From NCBI GenBank assembly GCA_963695835.1, contig CAVOHR010000002.1, positions 1 through 64,000 on the forward strand: a DNA stretch of 64,000 nucleotides. Direction: 5' to 3'. Every line of letters starts with the position of its first letter. Position 1 is the first letter of the stretch. Of the stretch, positions 25,020 to 33,954 are shown piece by piece. The translations under genes and the position numbers were made by a program. Source of the stretch: VRUE01 sp963695835 (lineage in GTDB: Bacteria; Actinomycetota; Thermoleophilia; Solirubrobacterales; 70-9). The notes under the pieces are model-generated. The model saw only the letters and a program-made list of their open reading frames with translations. It did not search any database and was not told the origin of the DNA.

Positions 25020-26345
25020 CTAGCGGAGGGCGCGACGCAGCAGCTTGCCCGAGGGCGTGCGCGGCAGCGCCGCCGCCAGCTCGACCCGCTTCGGCACCTT
25101 GAAGCCGGCCAGCGACTCGGCGCAGTGGCGGCGCAGCTCGTCCGGAGTGGCCTCGGAGCCGTCCTCGAGCACGACCACCGCGGTCACCGCCTGCTGCCAC
25201 TCCGGGTCCTCGCGGCCGACCACGGCGGCGTCGGCGACCTCCGGATGGCGCAGCAGCACCTGCTCGACTTCGGCCGGGGCGACGTTCTCGCCGCCGCTGA
25301 CGATCACGTCGTCGATCCGGTCTTCGACGTAGAGGAAGCCCTCCTCGTCGATCCGGCCGAGGTCGCCGGTGTGCAGCCAGCCGTCGGGGTCGACCCGGCT
25401 CGGCGCGACGGTCGGCCCCTGGACGAGGATCTCGCCCTCGCGGATCCGCAGGTGGGTGGTCAGCAGCGGCCGGCCGGCCGAGCCGAGCTTGCGCCGCGCC
25501 TCGGCCGGGGCGAGCGTCGTCACCTGCGAGCAGGCCTCGGTCAGGCCGTAGGTCTGGACGACGGTGGCGCCGCGCCCGATCGCCTCTTCCAGCGGTTCCT
25601 TCGGCACCGGGCCGCCGCCGACGAGGATCGTCCGCGGCCTGGAGAGGTCGGCGCCGGCCTCGAGCAGGCGGGTCAGCATCGTCGTCACCAGCGAGACGAC
25701 CGAGATCTCGTCCGCTTCGAGCGAGGCGGCGACGCGGTCGACTTCGAAGCCGTCGTGGAGCACGGCGGTGGTTCCGTAGATGACCGAGCGCATGACGATG
25801 CTGAGGCCCGAGATGTGGCTGAGCGGCAGGCAGCAGAGCCAGCGGTCCTGCGGCTCGACGCCGATGTTGAAGGCGGAACCGACGGCGTTCCAGAGGAAGT
25901 TGCCGTAGGTCAGCTCGACCGGGTCGGGCGCGCCGGTGCTGCCGCTGGTCAGCACCCGGCAGCAGGGGGCGTCCATGTCGTGCTCGCCCAGCAGCGGCAG
26001 GTCGGCCTCGGTCTGGGTCAGCTCGCCCGGGTCGCTGAGGTCGACGGTCGGCTCCTCGGCGGCGATGACGGCGGCCCGCTCCTCGGCGGTCAGCCGCGGG
26101 CTGAGCGGCAGCAGGACGGAGCCGACCTTCATCAGCGCGTGGACGAGGACGACCTGCTCGCGGCGCGGTTGCATGGTCAGCGCGGCGATCGAGCCGCGGC
26201 GCACGCCGTGCGCCTCGAGGCGCCGCGCGACCCAGGTCGCCTCGGCCTCCAGCTCGGCGTAGGTGACCTCGGCGCCGTCCGCGATCAGGGCGATGCGGTC
26301 GGGGCAGCTCTGGGATCTCTGGGCGAGCCAGTCGTCGAGTTTCAT
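25020..26345 (-). CDS. menE: o-Succinylbenzoate-CoA ligase
   Basis: ANL-superfamily adenylating enzyme activating o-succinylbenzoate for menaquinone synthesis, 441 aa. Seen: VLTSGSTGAPDPVELTYGN (P-loop-like A3), YGLTEACSQVTTLAP (A5), GWLHTGDLGRIDEEGFLYVEDRIDDVIVSGGENVAP split over A7-A8, and PRTPSGKLLRRAL with the catalytic Lys. It is divergent from menB with 24 bp between starts, so the promoters share that space. Context (menB, A, C, D, F) decides MenE over a general acyl-CoA ligase. Confidence 0.88.
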   Translation of the reverse strand: MKLDDWLAQRSQSCPDRIALIADGAEVTYAELEAEATWVARRLEAHGVRRGSIAALTMQPRREQVVLVHALMKVGSVLLPLSPRLTAEERAAVIAAEEPTVDLSDPGELTQTEADLPLLGEHDMDAPCCRVLTSGSTGAPDPVELTYGNFLWNAVGSAFNIGVEPQDRWLCCLPLSHISGLSIVMRSVIYGTTAVLHDGFEVDRVAASLEADEISVVSLVTTMLTRLLEAGADLSRPRTILVGGGPVPKEPLEEAIGRGATVVQTYGLTEACSQVTTLAPAEARRKLGSAGRPLLTTHLRIREGEILVQGPTVAPSRVDPDGWLHTGDLGRIDEEGFLYVEDRIDDVIVSGGENVAPAEVEQVLLRHPEVADAAVVGREDPEWQQAVTAVVVLEDGSEATPDELRRHCAESLAGFKVPKRVELAAALPRTPSGKLLRRALR

Positions 26346-26369
26346 CGGGCGCGGGATATCGTGCTCATC

Positions 26370-27248
26370 ATGCCTCAACGCCACAGGGAAGCACCCGCCG
26401 AAGAGGAGCTGTACGCGCCGATCGCGTGGGAGGTGGCGGCCGAGTACGGCGACATCCGCTACGAGAAGGCCGACGGGATCGCGAAGATCGCGATCGACCG
26501 GCCGGAGGTGCGAAACGCCTTCCGGCCGCAGACGCTGGTCGAGCTGCGCGACGCCTTCGGGCGGGCGCGCGACGATCTCGAGGTCGGCGCGATCGTCTTC
26601 ACCGGCACCGGGACCGAGGCCTTCTGCTCCGGCGGCGACCAGCGGATCCGCGGCGACGACGGCTACATCGGCGACGACGAGGTCGCCCGGCAGGGGGTCG
26701 GGCGGCTCGACGTCGGCGACCTGCACGTGCAGATCCGCCGCCTGCCGAAGCCGGTGGTCGCGATGGTCGCCGGCTACGCGGTCGGCGGCGGCCACATCCT
26801 CCACCTGGTCTGCGACCTGACGATCGCCGCCGATAACGCCCGGTTCGGCCAGACCGGCCCGCGGGTGGGCAGCTTCGACGGTGGTTTCGGCGCCAGCCTG
26901 CTGGCCCGCAACATCGGCGTCAAGCGGGCGAAGGAGGTCTGGTTCCTCTGCCGCCTCTACGACGCCGAGGAGGCGCTGCGGATGGGGCTGGTCAACGCCG
27001 TCGTCCCGGTTGACGAGCTGGAGCGCGAGACCGTCGCCTGGTGCCGCGAGATGCTCCACCTCTCCCCCCTCTCGCTGCGGCTGCTGAAGGCCAGCTTCAA
27101 CGCCGAGGAGGACGGGCTGACCGGGCTGCAGCAGCTCTCCCACGACGCGACCCTGCTCTTCTACATGTCCGAGGAGGGACAGGAGGGGCGCAACGCCTAC
27201 CAGCAGGGGCGTCGGCCCGACTTCTCGAAGTACCCGAGGCGGCCATGA
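26370..27248 (+). CDS. menB: 1,4-Dihydroxy-2-naphthoyl-CoA synthase
   Basis: Crotonase-fold enzyme closing the naphthoquinone ring, 292 aa. Seen: FCSGGDQRIRGDDGY for the oxyanion hole, VAMVAGYAVGGGHILHLVCDL, and GQTGPRVGSFDGGFGASLLAR, which is characteristic of MenB rather than other enoyl-CoA hydratases. ATG 26370 is chosen from the divergent spacing; the long in-frame extension upstream is antisense to menE. The stop overlaps the menA start by 4 bp (ATGA). Confidence 0.95.
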   Translation: MPQRHREAPAEEELYAPIAWEVAAEYGDIRYEKADGIAKIAIDRPEVRNAFRPQTLVELRDAFGRARDDLEVGAIVFTGTGTEAFCSGGDQRIRGDDGYIGDDEVARQGVGRLDVGDLHVQIRRLPKPVVAMVAGYAVGGGHILHLVCDLTIAADNARFGQTGPRVGSFDGGFGASLLARNIGVKRAKEVWFLCRLYDAEEALRMGLVNAVVPVDELERETVAWCREMLHLSPLSLRLLKASFNAEEDGLTGLQQLSHDATLLFYMSEEGQEGRNAYQQGRRPDFSKYPRRP

Positions 27249-28126
27249 GAATCTGGGTCATGGCGGCGCGTCCGCGGACCCTGCCGGCGGCGATCGCCCC
27301 GGTCCTGGTCGGCACCGCGGCGGCGGTCGAATGGGCCGGGAGGCTGCCCAGGATCGGGGCGTTCATCGCCGCCCTGATCGGCTCGGTCTTCATCCAGATC
27401 GGGACGAACCTGGCCAACGACTACTCCGACGCCAAGCGGGGCGCCGACACCGCCGACAGGCTCGGGCCGGTGCGGGTCACCTCCTCCGGCCTGGTCGCGC
27501 CGCAGCGGGTGCTGACGGCAACCTGGGTCGCGTTCGGGGTCGCCGTCGCCTGCGGCATCTACCTGACCGTCGTCGCGGGGATCGTGATCCTCCTGATCGG
27601 CGCCCTCTCGATCGCCGCCGGCGTCCTCTACACGGGCGGCCCGCGGCCCTACGGCTATGCCGGCCTGGGCGAGGTCTTCGTCTTCCTCTTCTTCGGCCTG
27701 GTCGCCGTCAACGGCTCCTACTACGTGCAGCTCGAGCAGCTCGACGCGCTGCCGCTCGGCCTCTCGATCGCGGTCGGCTTCCTGGCGACGGCGATCCTCG
27801 TCGTCAACAACGTCCGCGACCTGGAGACCGACCGCCGCGCCGGCAAGATGACCCTGGCGGTGCGGATGGGGCGCCAGAACGCGGTCGGCCTCTACCGGCT
27901 GCTGGTGCTCGGCGCCTTCGTCCTCCTGCCGATCGCCCTGGTCGCCGGCGGCGGCAGCCTGTTGCCGCTGATCGGCCTGCTCGCCCTGCCGCTGGCGGTG
28001 CCGCCGCTGCGGACGATGAGCAGCCGCAGCGACGGCCCGGCGCTGAACGAGGCGCTGGCCGCGACCGGCGCCCTGCTCGGCGCCTTCAGCCTGCTGGTCT
28101 CACTCGGGCTGCTGCTGGCGTCTTAA
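27245..28126 (+). CDS. menA: 1,4-Dihydroxy-2-naphthoate polyprenyltransferase
   Basis: UbiA-family integral membrane prenyltransferase attaching the polyprenyl tail, 293 aa with about eight or nine helices. Aspartate motifs: NLANDYSDAKRGAD at about 60 and NNVRDLETDRRAGKMTLAVRMG at about 180, both needed for Mg-diphosphate. Coupled to menB by an ATGA overlap. Confidence 0.95.
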   Translation: MRIWVMAARPRTLPAAIAPVLVGTAAAVEWAGRLPRIGAFIAALIGSVFIQIGTNLANDYSDAKRGADTADRLGPVRVTSSGLVAPQRVLTATWVAFGVAVACGIYLTVVAGIVILLIGALSIAAGVLYTGGPRPYGYAGLGEVFVFLFFGLVAVNGSYYVQLEQLDALPLGLSIAVGFLATAILVVNNVRDLETDRRAGKMTLAVRMGRQNAVGLYRLLVLGAFVLLPIALVAGGGSLLPLIGLLALPLAVPPLRTMSSRSDGPALNEALAATGALLGAFSLLVSLGLLLAS

Positions 28127-28135
28127 GCTGAGTCC

Positions 28136-29191
28136 ATGCGGATCGCGTCGGTCGAGGTAATTCCCTACGCGTTGCCGTTTCGCGAGCCGTACGTGACGGC
28201 CGCCGGGCGCCTCGCGCAGCGCGAGATGGTGCTGCTGCGGCTGCGCGACGAGGATGGGGTCGAGGGACTGGGCGAAGCGGTGCCGCTGTCGCTTCGGGGC
28301 GGGACGACACTGAAGCAGGTAACGGAGGAGCTGGAGATGCTCGGCGGGCGGGAGTCGCTCGAGGAGTCTGCCTTCGCCGACCTCTCCCCACCCGCCCGCT
28401 GCGCTGCGCTAACCGCGCTGCTCGACCTGCGCGGGCGGCGAGCGGCGGCCGAGGGACACGCATCGACCGCGCCGGCGACTGCGGTGCGCTGCAACGCGAC
28501 CCTGATCGCCGGCGAGCCGGCCGCGGTGGCGGCAGACGCCGAACGCTGGGCCGCCGACGGCTTCTCGACCTTCAAGCTGAAGCTCGGGGTCGGCGACGAC
28601 GTCGCTCAGGTGCGAGCGGTGCGCGATGCGCTCGGACCGGAGGCGCGGATCCGCATCGACGCCAACGCAGCGTGGGACGTAGAGACCGCGAAGCGGACGC
28701 TGTCCGAGCTGGAGCCGCTCGACATCGAGCTGGCCGAGCAACCCGTCGCCACGATCGAGGAAGCAGCCGAGGTCACGGCCTCGACCTCGATCCCCCTCGC
28801 CGCCGACGAGAGCGTCGGGACCCGCGCCGACGCGGAGCGCGCTGCCGCCGCGGGCGCCTTCGCGATGACCGGGATCAAGCTCTCCAGGGTCGGCGGCCCG
28901 GAGGCGGCGATCGAGATCGCCGAGGTGCTGCCGGGCTACATGACCAGCGCCCTCGACGGCGCCGTCGGGATCGCCGCCGCCGCGCAGGTGGCGGCGACGC
29001 TCGGCGAGCTGCGCCATGGCGACGACCCGCCGCTGGCCCACGGGCTGGCGACGCAGCGCCTCTTCGCCGCCGACGTCGCCGCTGTCGGCTGGGAGCTGCG
29101 CGGCGACCTCCTCCAGCCGCCCCCGGGCCCCGGCCTCGGAGTCGAGATCGACGAGGAGGCGCTGATCGCCCATCGCCTCGACGGCGATTGA
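28136..29191 (+). CDS. menC: o-Succinylbenzoate synthase
   Basis: Enolase-superfamily dehydratase, 351 aa. Seen: FKLKLGVGDD with the catalytic Lys pair, RIDANAAW for the first metal Asp, LAEQPV (Glu), LAADESVG (Asp) and GIKLSRVGG with the second catalytic Lys. The muconate-lactonizing subgroup includes dipeptide epimerases, but the position between menA and menD supports OSBS. Confidence 0.92.
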   Translation: MRIASVEVIPYALPFREPYVTAAGRLAQREMVLLRLRDEDGVEGLGEAVPLSLRGGTTLKQVTEELEMLGGRESLEESAFADLSPPARCAALTALLDLRGRRAAAEGHASTAPATAVRCNATLIAGEPAAVAADAERWAADGFSTFKLKLGVGDDVAQVRAVRDALGPEARIRIDANAAWDVETAKRTLSELEPLDIELAEQPVATIEEAAEVTASTSIPLAADESVGTRADAERAAAAGAFAMTGIKLSRVGGPEAAIEIAEVLPGYMTSALDGAVGIAAAAQVAATLGELRHGDDPPLAHGLATQRLFAADVAAVGWELRGDLLQPPPGPGLGVEIDEEALIAHRLDGD

Positions 29192-29199
29192 AGCTTTTT
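29172..29199 (+). terminator. Weak intrinsic-terminator-like structure at the menC end
   Basis: ATCGCC-TCGAC-GGCGAT forms a 6-bp stem over the last codons of menC. TTTTT follows 6 nt after the stem. The stem is short and the T-run offset, so partial termination before menD is possible but unproven. Confidence 0.3.
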
Positions 29200-29257
29200 C
29201 CGGGTCAGAGGGCGGAAAGAGCTGCAATCGCGGCCGTCTCGTCTAGGTTCTCGGGCA

Positions 29258-30997
29258 ATGGACTCGACCAACGCCAACACCGCCCTCGCCTCGGCCTTCG
29301 TCGAGGAGCTGGCGCGCTGCGGGGTGCGGCAGGCGATCGTCTCCCCCGGGTCGCGCTCGACCCCGCTCTCGGTCGCGCTGTGGCGCCAGCCGGAGATCGA
29401 GGTGACGGTGATCGTCGACGAGCGCTCGGCGGCGTTCTTTGCCCTTGGGGCGGCACAGGCGTCCGGCACCCCGGTGGCGATCCTCTGCACGTCCGGGACC
29501 GCGGCCGCGAACTACCACCCGGCGATCTGCGAGGCCGACCACTCGGCGGTGCCGCTGATCGCACTGACCGCCGACCGGCCGCCGGAGCTGCGCGGGATCG
29601 GCGCAGGCCAGGCGATCGACCAGCTGAAGCTCTACGGCGAATCGGTGCGCTGGTTCTGCGAGGTGGGGACGCACGCGGCCGACGACGACGGGCTGCTGCA
29701 CTACCGGGCGACCGCCTGCCGGGCGTTTGCCGCGGCGCGCGGCGAGCCCCGGCCCGGACCGGTGCACCTCAACCTCGCCTGGCGCGAGCCGCTGGCGCCG
29801 CTGCCGGTCGACGACGCGGTGACGGCGACCGACCCGCTTGCGCTGGACGGGCGCGACGCGCGGCCCCTGACCGCGGTGACGGCGATCGACATGGAGCCGA
29901 GCGACTTCCTGCTGGAGGAGGTCGCCAAGCACATCGCCGAGGCCGAGATCGGCGTGATCGTCGCCGGCCGCCAGCTCGACCCCGAGCTGCGCGAGCCGCT
30001 GGCCCACCTGGCGGCGGCCGCCGGGTATCCGATCCTGGCCGAGCCGACCTCGCAGATCCGCTGCGGCCCGCACGATCGCTCGCACGTCGTCACCGCCTAC
30101 GACCTGCTGCTGCGCGACGAGCGGTTCCGCCGAACCGCCTCGCCGGACCTGGTGCTGCGCTTCGGCGAGCTGCCGACCAGCAAGCCGCTGCGCTCCTGGC
30201 TGGCCGAGTCGGGAGCGGACCAGATCGTCGTCGACCCGCTGGGCGGCTGGCACGAGCCGACTCGGCGAGCCGCCGCCCTGCTTCGCGCCGACCCGACCGA
30301 GCTGGCCGCCGGCTGGGCGGCGCGGCTCGGCGAGGAGCGGCCGGCGCCGGCGCTGTGGCTGGGGGCGGACCGGGCGGCGCGCGAAGCGATCGAGGCGGAG
30401 TTGGCGGCGAACGACGAACTGACCGAGCCCGGGCTACAGCTCGCGCTCGGCGCCGCCCACCGCGACGGCGACCTCGTCTACACGGCCTCGAGCATGCCGA
30501 TCCGCGACCAGGAGTCCTTCCTGCCGTCGACCGCGGCCGATGCCATCTTCCTCTGCAACCGCGGCGCCAACGGGATCGACGGACTCGTCTCCTCCGGCAT
30601 CGGCGCCGCCCGGGCCACGGGACGACCGACCACGATCCTCACCGGCGACCTCGGCCTGCTGCACGACGTCGGCGGGCTGGTGGCCCTTCGCGAGGTCGAG
30701 AGCCCAGTGCGCATCGTCGCGATAAACAACGACGGCGGCGGCATCTTCCACTTCCTCCCCCAGCAGGAAGTCATGCCGGGCGGCGAGTTCGAGACCCTTC
30801 TCGGCACCCCCCGCAGCGTCAGCGCCGCCCACGCCGCCGACCTCTTCGGCCTTCCCCACCATGAGCTCCCCTCCCTGGGCCAGCTGCCCGAAGCCCTCGC
30901 CGCGGGCACCGGCCTGATCGAGGTTCCAGTCGACCGCCGGGCCAACCTCGACCTCCATCGCCGCCTCGCCGATCGCGTCGCCGCGGCGATCCGCTAG
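29258..30997 (+). CDS. menD: SEPHCHC synthase
   Basis: Thiamine-diphosphate enzyme joining 2-oxoglutarate to isochorismate, 579 aa. Seen: QAIVSPGSRSTPLSVAL, the DERSAAFFALG region with the ThDP-activating Glu, and FLCNRGANGIDGLVSS and LTGDLGLLHDVGGL with the ThDP diphosphate motif ending in NNDGGGIF. It is last of the plus-strand men genes. Its TAG stop and the convergent neighbour's TAG share a single CTAG. Confidence 0.95.
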   Translation: MDSTNANTALASAFVEELARCGVRQAIVSPGSRSTPLSVALWRQPEIEVTVIVDERSAAFFALGAAQASGTPVAILCTSGTAAANYHPAICEADHSAVPLIALTADRPPELRGIGAGQAIDQLKLYGESVRWFCEVGTHAADDDGLLHYRATACRAFAAARGEPRPGPVHLNLAWREPLAPLPVDDAVTATDPLALDGRDARPLTAVTAIDMEPSDFLLEEVAKHIAEAEIGVIVAGRQLDPELREPLAHLAAAAGYPILAEPTSQIRCGPHDRSHVVTAYDLLLRDERFRRTASPDLVLRFGELPTSKPLRSWLAESGADQIVVDPLGGWHEPTRRAAALLRADPTELAAGWAARLGEERPAPALWLGADRAAREAIEAELAANDELTEPGLQLALGAAHRDGDLVYTASSMPIRDQESFLPSTAADAIFLCNRGANGIDGLVSSGIGAARATGRPTTILTGDLGLLHDVGGLVALREVESPVRIVAINNDGGGIFHFLPQQEVMPGGEFETLLGTPRSVSAAHAADLFGLPHHELPSLGQLPEALAAGTGLIEVPVDRRANLDLHRRLADRVAAAIR

Positions 30998-32034
30998 CAG
31001 GCGATCCGGCCTGCCTCGCGGCCTGGGCCGGGCTGCCAGGCGGGGCCGTAGTAGGAGGTCTTTGCCGTGCCCGCGAGTACCTTCTGTCTACAGCTGCCGT
31101 CGGCGTTGATCTCCATGACGCTCGTCCCCTCGGTGTAGGCAAGGCGCTCTCCCGACGGGTCCCAGCTGGGGGGTGACTGTTCGCCGAAGGTCGTCCGCGC
31201 GAGGAGCCGGGGTTCCGTGCCGTCAGCCCGCATCACCGTCAGAGCCCCCCGATAGGAGCCGTACCTACCCGATCCAGGTTCGCTGTGCGCGAGGTACGCG
31301 ATGAGCGCCACATGCCTGCCATCGGGCGAAAAGGCCGGCCGCGCGGCATCGCGCGCCAGCAGTGCACTGCCGGAGCCGTCCGTCCGCAGAACGAGTGCCG
31401 CGTAGAAATCCGCGCTGTCTTCGTCGAACTGGGATACCGCAAGCGACCTCCCATCGGGTGAGAACGACGAGGGGGTGATTTCGAGGCCGTTGTGCCACGG
31501 CGTCAGCCGGCGGGCATTGCCGCCGTCCAATTCGATCATCCAGGTGGTGGCGCTCGCGTAGGAGGAGATCTTCGGCGGGCTGTGGTCGTTGGGAAGATCG
31601 ATATGAGCGCGAACCCGCGCGCGTGCGAATGCGATCATGCGGCCGTCCGGCGCGAAGATGGGATCGAATGCGCCCTGGGTTCCGGGGATCGCCTTGACTC
31701 GGCCGCTTGACACGGCGACGACGAAGAGCTGTGGGCGTCCGCCGGCATGCCCGCCAAACACGAGGCGCTTTCCATCGGGCGACCAGCTCGGTGCGAATCC
31801 GAACTCGGGCAGGGGCTCGCTTGTCGACTTCGAACCCCCAACCACCGCCTGCCGCCGCGCACCCGACTGACTCGCTGTCTCGATTGCCAGCCTTTGAGCG
31901 GTGCGGCTCAGCGTCTCGAGCGCAAGACGCGGCCCACTGGGAGCCGCGGCGCAGGCAGTGCCGACGATTCCGAATAGCAACACTCCCCCCACCCCCAACG
32001 CGCGCCGGATCACGCCAGCATTCTGACCGATCAC
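30994..32034 (-). CDS. Exported TolB-like beta-propeller protein
   Basis: 346 aa, GTG start at 32034. A hydrophobic N-terminal export signal (ALGVGGVLLFGIVGTACAAA) is followed by repeated PD40/WD40-like blades: APSWSPDGKRLVFGG, DPIFAPDGRMIAFAR, PSSFSPDGRSLAVSQ, RPAFSPDGRHVALIA, PPSWDPSGERLAYTE. It is probably a cell-surface propeller used for protein or ligand contact. The Cys in GTAC is not a canonical lipobox. GC is somewhat lower than the men genes. No Tol-Pal partner is nearby. Confidence 0.8.
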   Translation of the reverse strand: MIGQNAGVIRRALGVGGVLLFGIVGTACAAAPSGPRLALETLSRTAQRLAIETASQSGARRQAVVGGSKSTSEPLPEFGFAPSWSPDGKRLVFGGHAGGRPQLFVVAVSSGRVKAIPGTQGAFDPIFAPDGRMIAFARARVRAHIDLPNDHSPPKISSYASATTWMIELDGGNARRLTPWHNGLEITPSSFSPDGRSLAVSQFDEDSADFYAALVLRTDGSGSALLARDAARPAFSPDGRHVALIAYLAHSEPGSGRYGSYRGALTVMRADGTEPRLLARTTFGEQSPPSWDPSGERLAYTEGTSVMEINADGSCRQKVLAGTAKTSYYGPAWQPGPGREAGRIAC

Positions 32035-32048
32035 TGGGGCTCGGGTGG

Positions 32049-33425
32049 CTACTCGGCCAGCAGTGGCAGCAGCGCTTCGAGCTTGACCTCGGTCTCCGCC
32101 AGCTCGGCCGCCGGGTCGGAGCCGGCGACGACGCCGACTCCCGCGTAGAGGCGGGCCTCGCGGTCGCGCAGCAGGGCGCTGCGCAGGGCGACGCAGAACT
32201 CACCGTCCTCGGTCGCGTCCATCCAGCCGACCGGGCCGGCGTACCAGCCCCGGTCCATGTGCTCCAGCTCAGCGATCGCGGCCGCCGCCCGCGGCCAGGG
32301 CTCGCCGCCGACCGCCGGGGTCGGGTGCAGCAGGCCGGCCAGGGCGATCGCCGAGCGCGGTTCGGCGAGCTGGGCGATCACCGGCGTCGCCAGGTGCTGG
32401 ATGTTGGCGACCTTGACCACCTCCGGCTCCGGCGCTGTCTCGACCCAGACCGAGTGCGGGCGCAGGGTGCGGACGATCCGCTCGGCGACGATCCGCTGCT
32501 CGCGGCGGTCCTTGTCGCTGCGCAGCAGCTGCTCGCCGAGGTGGTCGTCGACCGCCGGGTCGGAGCTGCGACGAGTCGATCCGGCGAGCGCGACCGTCTG
32601 CGCGCTGGCCCCCGAGCGGCGCACAAGAAGCTCCGGGCTGGCGCCGACGAAGGCCGCCTCGGGGGTGCCGGCGCAGAAGCAGAAGCAGGAGGGGAACTGC
32701 TCGCGCAGGGCGCCGAAGACAGCGGCGGGATCGTGGGCCGAGGCGGCCTCGACGACGACCTCGCGGGCGAGGACGACCTTGCTCATCTCGCCGCCGCCGA
32801 TCCGCTCTGTGGCCCGCTCGACCGCCCGCTCGAACTCACCCGGCGGCCGGGAACTGCGAATCTCGGCCCGCGCGGTGAGATGCGGATCCAACAACGGCAT
32901 TCCGCTGTTCCTCAGAGCCGATATTCGCTGCAAAGGAGCAGCGGAACCGGAGTTGCCAGGGTGAACGATCGTGTTGACGGTGAGAAAGGTTCGGTCGCCG
33001 CAGCGACAGAGGGACAGCTCGGGCAGTGTCAGAGCCGCTGCTGCGAACGAGGACCAGGGCGCCGAGCTCGCACCCTGAGGGTCGAAGGCAAAGCCGCCGG
33101 TCCAAACAGGCCCGGCTCCCGCCGGCAGCCCGGCGGGCTCCTCCAGCACCGCGCCCTCGCTCAGGCGCAGGCACTCGCGCGCCACGTCGTCGAACCGGTC
33201 GTCCCCGCGCGAGGTAGCCTCATGCGCCACCCCCAGCGCGGCCAGCGCGAACTCCCGATCCGGCTGCTCCCAGCAGAACCAGCGATCCGACGCCAGGCGG
33301 GAGGCGAAGACAGCCGCACACGGGTCGACTCCCTCGACCGGCACGGTGACGCTGACCAGCGTCCGCCGCCCGCGGCGGGCCGCCTCCTCGATGCCCGCGC
33401 GGAGGCTAGTCGCTGCCTCTGGCAA
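32049..33425 (-). CDS. menF: Isochorismate synthase
   Basis: Chorismate-binding MST-family enzyme feeding menaquinone synthesis, 458 aa. Seen: MSKVVLAREVVV, LAGSTRRSSDP, SDKDRREQRIVAERI, VANIQHLATPV and GGEPWPRAA…AGPVGWMDATEDGEFCVALRSA for Mg and chorismate binding. It starts at TTG 33425, overlapping the ilvN end by 20 bp, so it is transcribed from the ilvBN operon rather than with the other men genes. A palindromic element (32900-32946) is translated in frame around residues 160-176. Confidence 0.92.
   Translation of the reverse strand: MPEAATSLRAGIEEAARRGRRTLVSVTVPVEGVDPCAAVFASRLASDRWFCWEQPDREFALAALGVAHEATSRGDDRFDDVARECLRLSEGAVLEEPAGLPAGAGPVWTGGFAFDPQGASSAPWSSFAAAALTLPELSLCRCGDRTFLTVNTIVHPGNSGSAAPLQRISALRNSGMPLLDPHLTARAEIRSSRPPGEFERAVERATERIGGGEMSKVVLAREVVVEAASAHDPAAVFGALREQFPSCFCFCAGTPEAAFVGASPELLVRRSGASAQTVALAGSTRRSSDPAVDDHLGEQLLRSDKDRREQRIVAERIVRTLRPHSVWVETAPEPEVVKVANIQHLATPVIAQLAEPRSAIALAGLLHPTPAVGGEPWPRAAAAIAELEHMDRGWYAGPVGWMDATEDGEFCVALRSALLRDREARLYAGVGVVAGSDPAAELAETEVKLEALLPLLAE
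32900..32946. repeat. Palindrome family 2 copy B, inside menF
   Basis: TTCCGCTGTTCCT (32900-32912) and AGGAGCAGCGGAA (32934-32946) are inverted at 12 of 13 positions around a 21-nt loop. The arms match those of the hairpin at 13294-13334. It encodes roughly PLQRISALRNSGMPLL of MenF, a stretch that looks like an in-frame insertion between conserved regions. Confidence 0.55.
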
Positions 33426-33954
33426 TGGCGATCTCGCCGGTGCGGACCATCTCTATGAGCCCGTGCGGGCGGATCATCCGCTCGAAGGCCTCGATCTTCT
33501 CGGCCGAGCCGGTCACCTCGATCGTCATCGTACGGCGCGCGACGTCGATGATCTTCGCCCGGAAGATCTCCGCGAACTGGATGATCTCGGCCCGGTTCTC
33601 GACCGCGGCGGAGACCTTGAACATCGCCATCTCGCGGGCGACCGTCTCCTCCGGCTCCATGTCGCGGATCTTCAGCACGTTGACGAGCTTGTGCAGCTGC
33701 TTGGTCACCTGGTCGATCGGGTGGACGGCGCCGTCCAGCGTCAGGGTGACGCGGGAGACGCTCGGGTCGTCGGTCGGGCCGACGGCGAGGGTGTCGATGT
33801 TGAAGCCGCGGCGCGAGAAGAGGCCGGCGATACGGGCCAGGACCCCGGGCTTGTTCTCGACCAGGATCGAGAGGATGTGCTTGCGCCCGCTGAGCTGCCC
33901 GGGGACGTGCAGGTCCTCGAGTCGGACCAGATCCGGGGTTCCCGCCTCCATCAT
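33406..33954 (-). CDS. ilvN: Acetolactate synthase small (regulatory) subunit
   Basis: ACT-domain subunit conferring valine feedback on IlvB, 182 aa. Seen: HILSILVENKPGVLARIAGLFSRRGFNI split across the first ACT, VSRVTLTLDG, and a second domain with MAMFKVSA and IEVTGSAEKIEAF. ATG 33954 overlaps the ilvB stop by 4 bp. The 15-residue N-terminal extension before the ACT domain is slightly long for the family. Confidence 0.95.
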   Translation of the reverse strand: MMEAGTPDLVRLEDLHVPGQLSGRKHILSILVENKPGVLARIAGLFSRRGFNIDTLAVGPTDDPSVSRVTLTLDGAVHPIDQVTKQLHKLVNVLKIRDMEPEETVAREMAMFKVSAAVENRAEIIQFAEIFRAKIIDVARRTMTIEVTGSAEKIEAFERMIRPHGLIEMVRTGEIAIARGSD

